Notes under the pieces: generated by a model | The model's input: the letters and a program-made list of their open reading frames with translations, nothing else | The model's database searches: none | What the model was told of the DNA's origin: nothing | Made by a program: the position numbers and the translations under genes | Source: Candidatus Omnitrophota bacterium | Lineage (GTDB): Bacteria > Omnitrophota > Gorgyraeia > Zapsychrales > Zapsychraceae | Assembly (NCBI GenBank): GCA_030634235.1 | Contig: DAOWBD010000062.1 | Coordinates: 1 to 6,383, forward strand | Direction: 5' to 3' | Length of the DNA: 6,383 bases | Shown: positions 1 through 6,314 of the stretch, piece after piece | Numbering within the stretch: position 1 is the stretch's first letter | Layout of the letters: each line of letters begins with the position of its first letter

Positions 1-863
1 ATCTCCTTGATCAACCCCAGCTTGAATCCTTTAGCATTGAGCTTCTCCTGAATATCTTTGGAACGGAAATTTTTTTTCCAGCGATAGCTCGGCATCCCTG
101 CGCAAAAACCGCATTCGACACCTTTCAAGGGCGGCAGATCATTCTTCCATAATTCAGCCACATCTTCCGTGCGCCCGCCACAGTTTGAATGAAAATACGC
201 GGGCAATATTTCACCGTTATAGGACAAGATCTGCCCGCGCGTGCGGTCGGCTGCGATATTCGTGCGGTAACGCTCGGCACTGCGCCCGCCATAAACTTGC
301 GAGTAAATACCGCTGGTCACGTCATACGGCTGATCCCCACGTTCACCGATCCGGTAAAGCGCATACGTGCGTGTCGCAACGGCCTGGGCCATGATCGCGT
401 TCATCGGCCAACGGTGCGGAACTTCATGATATAAAACCCCTTTGACATAGGATTCTAAATCAAGCGTGTTAATAACAAGCAGGTCGCCCTTCTGGGTCAG
501 GACAATATCAAGCTGATCTCTGTAGCTCTTCTTTTTCCCGTCCCAATAGATCGCGATATCCTTATCTGTAACAACACGCAACCGGCGCACGCCATACTCC
601 TTCTCGCCGATGAGGATCTCGTTCTGCTCGACCGCAATGCGGCAGCGTTTCAGGCGCTTTCCACGGTCGATCGCGCCGTTCGTCAGCGGATCAAGGATCC
701 TGTACCCTCCCCGGACCGAAAGATCAAATTCCTTCGTATCCGTCAGCACGGCGACACGGACCAGATCCTTTCGGCCCAACGCTACCGAGGAAGAAACACG
801 GTTCGCCACAAAAGCGAAAAGGCATAATGCAATAAAAAAATATCGGATCAGTTTCGGTTCCAT
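1..863 (-). CDS. SpoIID/LytB-domain exported protein, C-terminus cut off by the window edge
   Basis: An open frame of 287 codons runs without a stop to the left edge. Residues 1-28 look like a signal peptide: a short basic start (MEPKLIR), a hydrophobic core (about residues 8-20), then a small-residue stretch ending near SSSVA. The SpoIID/LytB core follows. It contains LESYVKGVLYHEVP at about 136-149, with Glu147 at the position of the catalytic glutamate of SpoIID, then AQAVATRTYAL at 159-169 and YFHSNCGGRTED at 223-234. SpoIID proteins are lytic transglycosylases that cleave peptidoglycan glycan strands lacking peptide stems; LytB relatives enhance amidases. Non-sporulating bacteria also carry the domain, so this is more likely a general periplasmic wall-remodelling factor than a sporulation protein. 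The start at 863 overlaps the DUF2905 gene by 16 nt and has no clear Shine-Dalgarno, which fits coupling. An in-frame ATG at 905 would add 14 residues but spoil the short n-region. The family call is secure; the exact substrate is inferred. Confidence 0.88.
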   Translation of the reverse strand, partial: MEPKLIRYFFIALCLFAFVANRVSSSVALGRKDLVRVAVLTDTKEFDLSVRGGYRILDPLTNGAIDRGKRLKRCRIAVEQNEILIGEKEYGVRRLRVVTDKDIAIYWDGKKKSYRDQLDIVLTQKGDLLVINTLDLESYVKGVLYHEVPHRWPMNAIMAQAVATRTYALYRIGERGDQPYDVTSGIYSQVYGGRSAERYRTNIAADRTRGQILSYNGEILPAYFHSNCGGRTEDVAELWKNDLPPLKGVECGFCAGMPSYRWKKNFRSKDIQEKLNAKGFKLGLIKE

Positions 864-1063
864 AAAAGAAATGAAAGGCTTAAGGCCATACTGATTAAAA
901 AACATGTCGTAATAGGGATATACAGCGTGAAACTTTCTTTTTTCATCAAAATATCGCCGGGCAGCCTGCCGATCCCTGGAATCTTTCCGGACAAATGCAG
1001 GCACAAACCGCTTATAATTAAAGCGATGCCGGCAATAATGAATACTTTTACGATATCAGCCAT
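848..1063 (-). CDS. DUF2905 small two-helix membrane protein
   Basis: This 71-residue protein has two hydrophobic segments, about residues 4-24 and 48-67, joined by a polar loop. The loop carries GKIPGIGRLPGDI at about residues 26-38, the hallmark of the DUF2905 family, followed by the aromatic/basic stretch before helix two (KKESFTLYIPI). The usual length of the family is about 65-75 residues, so it is complete. Function is unknown. It is predicted to sit in the inner membrane as a hairpin. It starts 4 nt after the ruvB stop with no recognisable Shine-Dalgarno and overlaps the next gene by 16 nt, so it is probably translated by coupling. DUF2905 genes are often found beside ruvB, which I recall from general knowledge rather than from a search. 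This makes the placement typical but does not reveal a role. Confidence 0.9.
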   Translation of the reverse strand: MADIVKVFIIAGIALIISGLCLHLSGKIPGIGRLPGDILMKKESFTLYIPITTCFLISMALSLSFLLWNRN

Positions 1064-1067
1064 TTTA

Positions 1068-2092
1068 TTATATTTTCTGAGGTGAATCAGGACAGGAAGC
1101 AGCCTTGATGTGCTTGATGGAAATATCCGTGAGTTCTCGCCCGCGGGGTGTTCGCTTTAAAAATCCGATCTTTAAGAGATACGGCTCGATCACGTCGACA
1201 AGCGTATCGACTTCCTCATTTAAGGTTGCGGCAAGGGTCTCAATGCCGACCGGCCCGCCACTGTAATTATCGTTCATGACGATCAGCAGTTTCCGGTCGA
1301 TATCATCGAGCCCGCGGTGGTCAATGCGAAGCGTCTGCATGGCCGCCTCGACGATTTCCGCCGTGATCTGACTGCCAGAAGCCTTCACCTGCGCATAATC
1401 CCGCACACGGCGAAGAAGGCGGTTGGCAATCCGCGGGGTCCCGCGAGCCCTCCGAGAAATCTCGACCGCCGACAACTGATCGATAACCACATTTAGCTTC
1501 CTTGCCGAGCGCATCACGATCTCGCTGAGTTCTTCGGGCGTGTAAAATTTCAAATGATAGAAGATGCCAAAACGGTCACGCAAAGGCGAGGACAACAACC
1601 CACTGCGCGTCGTCGCGCCGATCAATGTGAACGGCTTTAAATTAAAGTTGATCGTCTTGGCATACGGCCCCTTGTCGACGGTGAAGTCGATCTTGAAATT
1701 CTCCATGGCCGGATACAAGAATTCTTCGACAACTTTCGACAGGCGGTGGATCTCGTCAATAAAAAGGATATCCCGGATTCGAGGTTCGTGAGGATCCCGA
1801 TGAGATCCCCTGCACGGTCAATCGCCGGCCCCGATGTTACAGTGATCCTTGCCCCCATTTCATGGGCGACGATATTCGCCAGCGACGTCTTGCCAAGCCC
1901 CGGCGGACCGGAGAAAAGTATGTGTTCGATCGGCTCCCCACGCTGTTTTGCCGCCTGAAGGGAGACCTGAAGATTGTTCACCACATCTTTTTGCCCGACA
2001 AATTCATTCACACACGCCGGGCGCAAAGACAAACTGTAAACCTGGTCCTCATCCGTCTCCTGATTAAAAACGATCTTTCGCTTCTCGTCCAT
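1068..2092 (-). CDS. ruvB: Holliday junction branch migration ATPase RuvB, frameshifted as given
   Basis: RuvB is the AAA+ motor that, with RuvA, drives Holliday-junction branch migration in recombinational repair. Two overlapping frames together give one complete RuvB. The upstream frame carries LRPACVNEFVGQ (24-35) and Walker A GPPGLGKTS (63-71, counted from the GTG at 2095) up to Gly108. The downstream frame carries Walker B/DEIH, sensor 1 GATTRSG, RDRFG with the probable arginine finger, RGTPRIANRLLRRVRDYA (sensor 2), and the C-terminal winged helix (YSGGPVGIETLA, RTPRGRELT). A single base is missing at about 1772-1774, so the literal reading goes out of frame and ends at 1637. With one base restored the protein is 341-342 residues, normal for RuvB. 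The start is ATG at 2092 or GTG at 2095. The AGGA at 2102-2099 lies 6 nt from the ATG but only 3 nt from the GTG, favouring the ATG. Every motif downstream of the lesion is intact, which argues against an old pseudogene. No ruvA or ruvC adjoins it. Confidence 0.93.
1770..1776 (-). other. Frameshift site in ruvB (one missing base in a G run)
   Basis: On the coding strand the upstream frame reads E-S-G (GAA TCC GGG) and would continue ATA TCC TTT TTA. The family-expected D-I-L-F-I-D-E-I-H-R-L begins in the frame that reuses the last G as GAT ATC CTT TTT ATT GAC GAG. Changing GGG to GGGG (CCC at 1772-1774 on the plus strand) joins the two frames exactly at Gly108/Asp109. There is no X-XXY-YYZ slippery heptamer, and a P-site tRNA on GGG sliding back one base would face CGG, so programmed -1 frameshifting is not well supported. 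A sequencing or assembly error, or a recent deletion, is likelier. Confidence 0.9.
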
Positions 2093-2097
2093 CACAT

Positions 2098-2102
2098 TTC
2101 CT
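2098..2102 (-). promoter_or_regulatory. Ribosome binding site of ruvB
   Basis: AGGAA on the coding strand overlaps the scpA stop codon (TAG, 2103-2101). Its AGGA is 6 nt before the ATG at 2092 and 3 nt before the GTG at 2095. The ATG at 2097 is immediately followed by TGA and cannot be the start. The spacing favours the ATG at 2092. Confidence 0.6.
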
Positions 2103-2868
2103 ATGATTGTACTTCCGTATCTTCATCGGCATCGATCGGCACCATATTATCCTTATTGCGCATGATCTCGATATCCTCGAACGTCCGCTTTTGTATCGCC
2201 TTGATCTCCTTTAAACGGATCAGCTCAAGAATCGCCAAAAACGTGACGACCATCTCCTCCTTACTTCGTGCCTCTTTAAACAGACAGTTCAGCAAAACGC
2301 TTGACTCATTGAGCACGCGGTGAAGAATATCATGGATTTTCTGTTCAACCGTGAATTCCTCGGCAATAATTTCATGGATGATCTCTTCAGGAACTTTATT
2401 CAGGGCATCCGAAAGTGCATTGATCAGGTCAAAGAGACTCGCCTCAAAAAAGATCTCCTTGGCATCCTCCCTGATCTGGTTCTTGGTTTCCTCGTCGACC
2501 GTCCGTGAGAAAAAATCCTTGCGCTTAAGCTCTTTCTCTTTTAATGCGTCGGCGATCTCCTTGAACTTTTTATATTCCTGAAGCCGGCGGACCAGCTCAT
2601 CACGCGGATCATCTTCTTCAGCCTCCTCTTCCGTCGGGTCCGGTGGAAGAAGCATCTTGGACTTAATCTGCATTAGCGTCGCGGCCATCACAAGAAAATC
2701 CCCGACCATATCCAAGTCCAGCAGCTTCATCATCTGAATATATTCCATGTATTGCTCGGTGATCTTGGCAATCGGAATATCGCTAATATCAATGTCATCC
2801 TTCTTAATCAAAAAAAGGAGAAGGTCTAAAGGCCCCTCAAAAATATCCAGCTTAAGTTTATATCCCAT
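2101..2868 (-). CDS. scpA: Segregation and condensation protein A, kleisin subunit of SMC-ScpAB
   Basis: ScpA is the kleisin that bridges the two SMC heads in the bacterial condensin, which compacts and segregates the nucleoid. The protein has 255 residues, a normal family length. It opens with the typical ScpA N-terminus: LDIFEGPLDLLLFLIKKDDIDI (7-28) and then IPIAKITEQYMEYI (31-44), the region that contacts the SMC neck. DFLVMAATLMQIKSKMLLP (57-75) is also characteristic. An acidic stretch (79-88) and a charged helical middle segment (90-140) follow, then the C-terminal winged helix around RSKEEMVVTFLAILELIRLKEI (201-222) that binds the SMC head. The start codon overlaps the trpS stop by one base (TAATG), and a GAGGT at 2882-2878 lies 9 nt upstream, so the start is well supported. 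The usual partner scpB is not downstream; ruvB follows instead, so scpB should be elsewhere if the complex is complete. Confidence 0.95.
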   Translation of the reverse strand: MGYKLKLDIFEGPLDLLLFLIKKDDIDISDIPIAKITEQYMEYIQMMKLLDLDMVGDFLVMAATLMQIKSKMLLPPDPTEEEAEEDDPRDELVRRLQEYKKFKEIADALKEKELKRKDFFSRTVDEETKNQIREDAKEIFFEASLFDLINALSDALNKVPEEIIHEIIAEEFTVEQKIHDILHRVLNESSVLLNCLFKEARSKEEMVVTFLAILELIRLKEIKAIQKRTFEDIEIMRNKDNMVPIDADEDTEVQS

Positions 2869-3845
2869 TAAAATATGACCTCTTTAATCTCAGCAATGGT
2901 TTTCTTGGCGATCTTTTGCGCTTTCTTGCGTCCGTCGTCGAGAATATCACGAATACGATCCTTATCTTTTTCAAGTTCAAAGCGTTTCTGCCGTATAGGC
3001 GCAAGATAGTCGATCAGGATATTGGCGAGCAGCATTTTACAATCGGTGCATCCCTTTTGCGCTTTGGTACACCATTCGTGAACCTCGCCGGTTTTCTCAG
3101 GCGCGAACACATCATAATAGCTGTAGACATTACATTTCTTCGGATGCCCGGGATCGGCAAGCCTGATCCTCTTGGGATCCGTAAACATACTCTTTATTTT
3201 TTTCTTAATCGTTTCTTCCGAATCGCTAAGGTTGATTGCATTGTCATAACTCTTACTCATCTTGCGCCCGTCGAGGCCCAAAAGGCGCGGCGTTTCGGTT
3301 AAGATTGCATCACAATCGTCAAAGAATTTTGTTTTGTAAATATGATTGAAACGACGGATGATCTCGCGGGTCAGTTCAATGTGCGGCAATTGATCCTCAC
3401 CAATCGGAACGGCATTAGCCTTGTAAAGCATAATATCCGCCGCCTGAAGGACAGGATATCCGAGAAAACCGTATGTTTGCAGATCACGCTTCTTGATCTC
3501 GCGTAATTGCTCTTTATAGGTAGGATTACGTTCCAACCACCCGAGAGGCGTCATGCAGGAGAATATCATTTGAAGCTCAAGATGCTCGGGAACGTGGGAC
3601 TGAACAAAAACGATCGATTTCGCCGGATCGATCCCGCAGGCGATCCAGTCGATCGCCATCTCGAGAATGTTTCCCTGAATTTCCTTGCTCTGCTCGTACT
3701 CGCCCATGAGCGCGTGCCAGTCGACAATCCCGAAAATACAATCATACTTATTCTGGAGCTCGAGCCAATTATTCAGCGCCCCCACCAGGTGTCCCAGGTG
3801 AAGCTTTCCGGTCGGACGCATTGCACTGAAAACTATTTTTTTCAT
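2868..3845 (-). CDS. trpS: Tryptophanyl-tRNA synthetase with [4Fe-4S]-type cysteine motif
   Basis: This class Ic synthetase activates tryptophan with ATP and charges tRNA-Trp in the cytoplasm. The protein has 325 residues, typical for bacterial TrpRS. The HIGH-type signature is PTGKLHLGHLVGA (11-23). GEDQLPHIELTREI (149-162) is the conserved active-site region, and KMSKS is at 195-199 in GRKMSKSYDNAI. After the TDPKRIRLADPGHP stretch there are four cysteines, C238, C259, C266 and C269, spaced C-x20-C-x6-C-x2-C. A closely similar arrangement (about x22 in the first gap, as I recall) holds a [4Fe-4S] cluster near the anticodon-binding region of Thermotoga maritima TrpRS. That this protein binds a cluster is an inference from the motif. 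The ATG overlaps the infB stop by 4 nt (ATGA), and no Shine-Dalgarno is visible, so translation probably depends on termination-reinitiation from infB. Enzyme identity is certain from the motifs. Confidence 0.97.
   Translation of the reverse strand: MKKIVFSAMRPTGKLHLGHLVGALNNWLELQNKYDCIFGIVDWHALMGEYEQSKEIQGNILEMAIDWIACGIDPAKSIVFVQSHVPEHLELQMIFSCMTPLGWLERNPTYKEQLREIKKRDLQTYGFLGYPVLQAADIMLYKANAVPIGEDQLPHIELTREIIRRFNHIYKTKFFDDCDAILTETPRLLGLDGRKMSKSYDNAINLSDSEETIKKKIKSMFTDPKRIRLADPGHPKKCNVYSYYDVFAPEKTGEVHEWCTKAQKGCTDCKMLLANILIDYLAPIRQKRFELEKDKDRIRDILDDGRKKAQKIAKKTIAEIKEVIF
2878..2882 (-). promoter_or_regulatory. Ribosome binding site of scpA, inside the trpS 3' end
   Basis: GAGGT on the coding strand lies 9 nt before the scpA ATG at 2868, within the last codons of trpS. 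It is the clearest Shine-Dalgarno among the internal junctions. It suggests scpA can recruit ribosomes itself as well as being coupled through the TAATG overlap. Confidence 0.6.
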
Positions 3846-6301
3846 AATGTCTGGGCGATCGATTCTACTTCATAGGCTTCAATAATATCGCCTTGTTCAT
3901 ATTTATTAAAACCATCAATTGTAACGCCGCATTCCATGCCCTCGGTAACATCCTTTACATCATCCTTGAACCGTTTAAGCGATCCGATAGTCCCCGAGAA
4001 AACAACTTCACCATCACGTATAATATCTGCTTGGGCCTTCCGGTGAACTTTCCCTTTTTGAACATAGCAGCCAGCCACAATGCCCTGCTTGGAAAGCTTG
4101 AAAACTTCCCGGATCTCGATGCGACTCAAGAAATTCTTCTTGATCTTTGCTTCGAGAAGTCCCTCAAGCGCTTTTTTCATGTCGTTGACCGCATCATAAA
4201 TGATCCGGTACTCGCGGACATCCACAAACGTTTTATCCATCTCCGCTTTAGCTCTGCCGTCAACACCAACGTGAAACGCGATAATGATGGCGTTCGACGC
4301 GACCGCCAGAAGCACGTCGGAAGCATTCACGTCTCCAACCGCTAAGTGAATGAATTTCACCTTTACCTTATCGCTCGGGATCTTCTCCAGAGAATCCTTC
4401 AGCGCCTCAAGCGATCCCTGGACGTCGGACTTCAAAATAACGTTTAATTCTTTGATCGCGCCTTCCTGCAATTGCGAATGTAGGTCCTCAAGAGTGATCC
4501 TGGGCGTTGCATGTAATTTCTCATTCTTGATCTGATCCTGGCGTCTTTGCGTTATTTCTCGCGCCTGCTTTTCATCTTCAACCGCATAAAATAACTCGCC
4601 GGCCTCTGGCACGCTAGAAAGTCCGAGTATTTCGACCGGCATAGAAGGTCCGGCCTTTTTGATCGAACGTCCATGATCATCGAAGATCGCGCGAATCTTG
4701 CCGTAGAAAGGTCCGAGAACGACCATATCCCCTTCGTTGAGTGTTCCGCTCTGAACGATCAATGTCGTCACCGCACCTTTACCGTGGCTTAAATGAGCCT
4801 CGACAACGATCCCGGAAGCCTTCTTTTGATCATTCGCTCTCAACTCGAGCATTTCAGCCTCAAGAAGGATTAATTCAAGGAGAGTATCAACCCCTTCACC
4901 GGTTGTGCCGGAGACCCCGGCAACAACGGTCTTACCGCCCCAATCCTCCGGCATGAGATCATGCTCGGAAAGCTGCTTCTTCACGCGGTCAGGATCGGCG
5001 TTCTTCTTATCCATTTTCGTTAAGGCGACAACGATCGGAACCTCAGCCGCACGGGCATGGTCGATCGCCTCCATCGTCTGGGGCATGAGCCCTTCGTCGG
5101 CAGCAACAACCAAAACAACAATATCCGTGATATGCGCGCCGCGGGCTCGCATAGCGGTAAAGGCCTCGTGGCCCGGCGTATCAAGAAAGGTAATACGACC
5201 CTTTGGAACAGAGACCGAATACGCACCCATATGCTGCGTAATGCCGCCGTGTTCGCCGTCGGCAACTTTGCTTTTGCGTATCTTGTCCAAAAGTGTCGTC
5301 TTTCCATGGTCAACGTGCCCCATAAAAGTAACGACGGGCGCTCTTGATTTCAAAAGGCTTTCATCTTCATCTTCCTTCTGATGCGTTTCGATCAACTGCT
5401 GTTCTTGGGTCCGAATCTTTGCTAAATTAAATCCGAAATCCCGGACAATGCGGCTGACAATGTCGGCATCAAGTGCCTGGTTGATATGGCAGAAAACCCC
5501 CATCTTCATCAGGTGCTTAAGTAGGTCGCTCGGCTTTTGCTGAAGCTTAACGCTGAGATCCTTAACGGTGATCGGAACTTGAATCTCGATATCCGGAAGG
5601 GATTCGTCACGTGCGATCTCGATAACAGGCTCAGCCTCAGGCTGGGCTTCCTGCGTAACAGTTTCCTGAACCCCGGTAAAAGGCGATACAATTTTAATTT
5701 CGTCTTTCTTCTCCACAACAACGGGAGCCGCCGGTGCGTCGCCCTTTCCCATTGGAGAAGGTTTTTTGCGCTTTCGCGCCAGAGGCTTAAGCGTGATAAC
5801 CGGCGCCGTGCTAATCTTCGGATGCGATTTCGACACGTCTTTCGCGGGCGCCTTTTTGACGACGGTTTTCTTCTTTACAGTCATTCCTTTTTCCGATACG
5901 CGAACCGGCCTCGAAACAACCTTTTTCGTCTTAGGCGTTTTTTTAACAACCTTATCATCCGCCACCTTTTTCTTCGTCGCTATTATTTTATCAACTTTTG
6001 GCTCCAAATCCACCTTTGTCTTAGCCGTCTTTTTTGTTGCCGCCATTTCTTTTGCCACCTTTTCCTTAGTCGTGGCCACTGTCTTTTTCTTCGCTTTCGT
6101 TGAAGCGGCTTCCTTTTTAACGGGCTTGCGTGCCACCGTTTTCTTAGGTTTAGGCGGTTTCAACTCGCTTTTAATAACAGAGACAACAGCCGCACTGAGC
6201 ACCTGATCACTGTCTTTGGCCTTAAGCTTTAAAGACCTTAATGCCTTAAGAACGGCATCGCTGGTCGTGTCGAGATCTTTTGCTAGTTCTGATACTTTCA
6301 T
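3842..6301 (-). CDS. infB: Translation initiation factor IF-2
   Basis: IF-2 is the GTPase that brings fMet-tRNA to the 30S subunit and promotes 50S joining. The protein has 819 residues. In order: an N-terminal IF2_N three-helix domain (1-47); a lysine/alanine-rich low-complexity linker (about 48-182); a second IF2_N domain (about 243-297, with VKDLSVKLQQKPSDLLKHL); the GTPase domain; the beta-barrel domain II; and the C-terminal domains ending in CGVTIDGFNKYEQGDIIEAYE. The GTPase motifs are G1 GHVDHGKT (328-335), G2 GGITQHMGAY (352-361), G3 DTPGHE (374-379), G4 TKMD (428-431) and G5 SGTTGEG (464-470). The catalytic histidine is that of DTPGH (378). G4 has Thr in place of the usual Asn of NKxD. 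The gene begins 6 nt after the probable nusA and overlaps trpS by ATGA. The order nusA-infB is widely conserved, but the usual rbfA and truB do not follow here. Confidence 0.98.
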   Translation of the reverse strand: MKVSELAKDLDTTSDAVLKALRSLKLKAKDSDQVLSAAVVSVIKSELKPPKPKKTVARKPVKKEAASTKAKKKTVATTKEKVAKEMAATKKTAKTKVDLEPKVDKIIATKKKVADDKVVKKTPKTKKVVSRPVRVSEKGMTVKKKTVVKKAPAKDVSKSHPKISTAPVITLKPLARKRKKPSPMGKGDAPAAPVVVEKKDEIKIVSPFTGVQETVTQEAQPEAEPVIEIARDESLPDIEIQVPITVKDLSVKLQQKPSDLLKHLMKMGVFCHINQALDADIVSRIVRDFGFNLAKIRTQEQQLIETHQKEDEDESLLKSRAPVVTFMGHVDHGKTTLLDKIRKSKVADGEHGGITQHMGAYSVSVPKGRITFLDTPGHEAFTAMRARGAHITDIVVLVVAADEGLMPQTMEAIDHARAAEVPIVVALTKMDKKNADPDRVKKQLSEHDLMPEDWGGKTVVAGVSGTTGEGVDTLLELILLEAEMLELRANDQKKASGIVVEAHLSHGKGAVTTLIVQSGTLNEGDMVVLGPFYGKIRAIFDDHGRSIKKAGPSMPVEILGLSSVPEAGELFYAVEDEKQAREITQRRQDQIKNEKLHATPRITLEDLHSQLQEGAIKELNVILKSDVQGSLEALKDSLEKIPSDKVKVKFIHLAVGDVNASDVLLAVASNAIIIAFHVGVDGRAKAEMDKTFVDVREYRIIYDAVNDMKKALEGLLEAKIKKNFLSRIEIREVFKLSKQGIVAGCYVQKGKVHRKAQADIIRDGEVVFSGTIGSLKRFKDDVKDVTEGMECGVTIDGFNKYEQGDIIEAYEVESIAQTL
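5756..6160 (-). other. Lysine/alanine-rich low-complexity linker coding region in infB
   Basis: Codons about 48-182 of infB encode an imperfectly repetitive stretch dominated by Lys, Ala, Val and Thr, with recurrent short units such as KKTV, KKKTV and VKK (positions near 53, 71, 143 and 145). It separates two folded IF2_N domains and is expected to be disordered and strongly basic, resembling histone H1-type tails. IF-2 linkers of this kind vary greatly in length between species. The coding strand contains A runs, including seven A at 5938-5944, which are places where sequencing or polymerase slippage could occur; the frame is intact here. Confidence 0.75.
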
Positions 6302-6304
6302 AAA

Positions 6305-6314
6305 TTCCTATCCT
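6305..6314 (-). promoter_or_regulatory. Ribosome binding site of infB
   Basis: The coding strand reads AGGATAGGAA just before the infB ATG at 6301, giving two AGGA elements 9 nt and 4 nt upstream. They overlap the stop codon (TAG, 6310-6308) of the preceding gene. The N-terminal IF2_N fold begins right at this ATG (MKVSELAKDL), which supports the start. Confidence 0.6.

Noticed and set aside
185..894. Plus-strand open frames at the left end (185-434, 610-894)
   Set aside because: The minus strand here encodes a convincing SpoIID/LytB protein across the whole stretch; the plus-strand products are Arg-rich without family features.
834..1080. Intrinsic terminator or promoter in the DUF2905 region
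   Set aside because: The short T/A runs sit inside coding sequence without a GC-rich hairpin next to them, and genes continue in the same direction with overlaps.
1068..1718. Separate gene starting at 1718 encoding the RuvB C-terminal half
   Set aside because: The apparent start is a TTG that is an internal Leu codon in LYPAMENF. Coding similarity to RuvB continues upstream of it to the frameshift, and no ribosome site is present.
1637..1769. Novel C-terminal tail of a short RuvB variant
   Set aside because: The residues after Gly108 in the literal frame are low-conservation Arg/Ser-rich text, while the other frame gives the exact RuvB family sequence. The tail is a frameshift artefact.
1770..1776. 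Programmed -1 ribosomal frameshift in ruvB
   Set aside because: There is no slippery heptamer, and re-pairing on CGG after GGG would be poor. RuvB is not known to need recoding.
4905..5381. Plus-strand open frame antisense to the IF-2 GTPase domain
   Set aside because: It lies entirely over strongly conserved GTPase motifs on the other strand and encodes nothing recognisable, so it is a shadow frame.
5537..6206. Long plus-strand open frames opposite the infB linker (5537-6103 and 5766-6206)
   Set aside because: They are antisense to the lysine-rich infB linker. Their Phe/Leu/Arg-rich translations are the mirror of AAA/AAG-rich codons, with no recognisable domain or plausible ribosome site.
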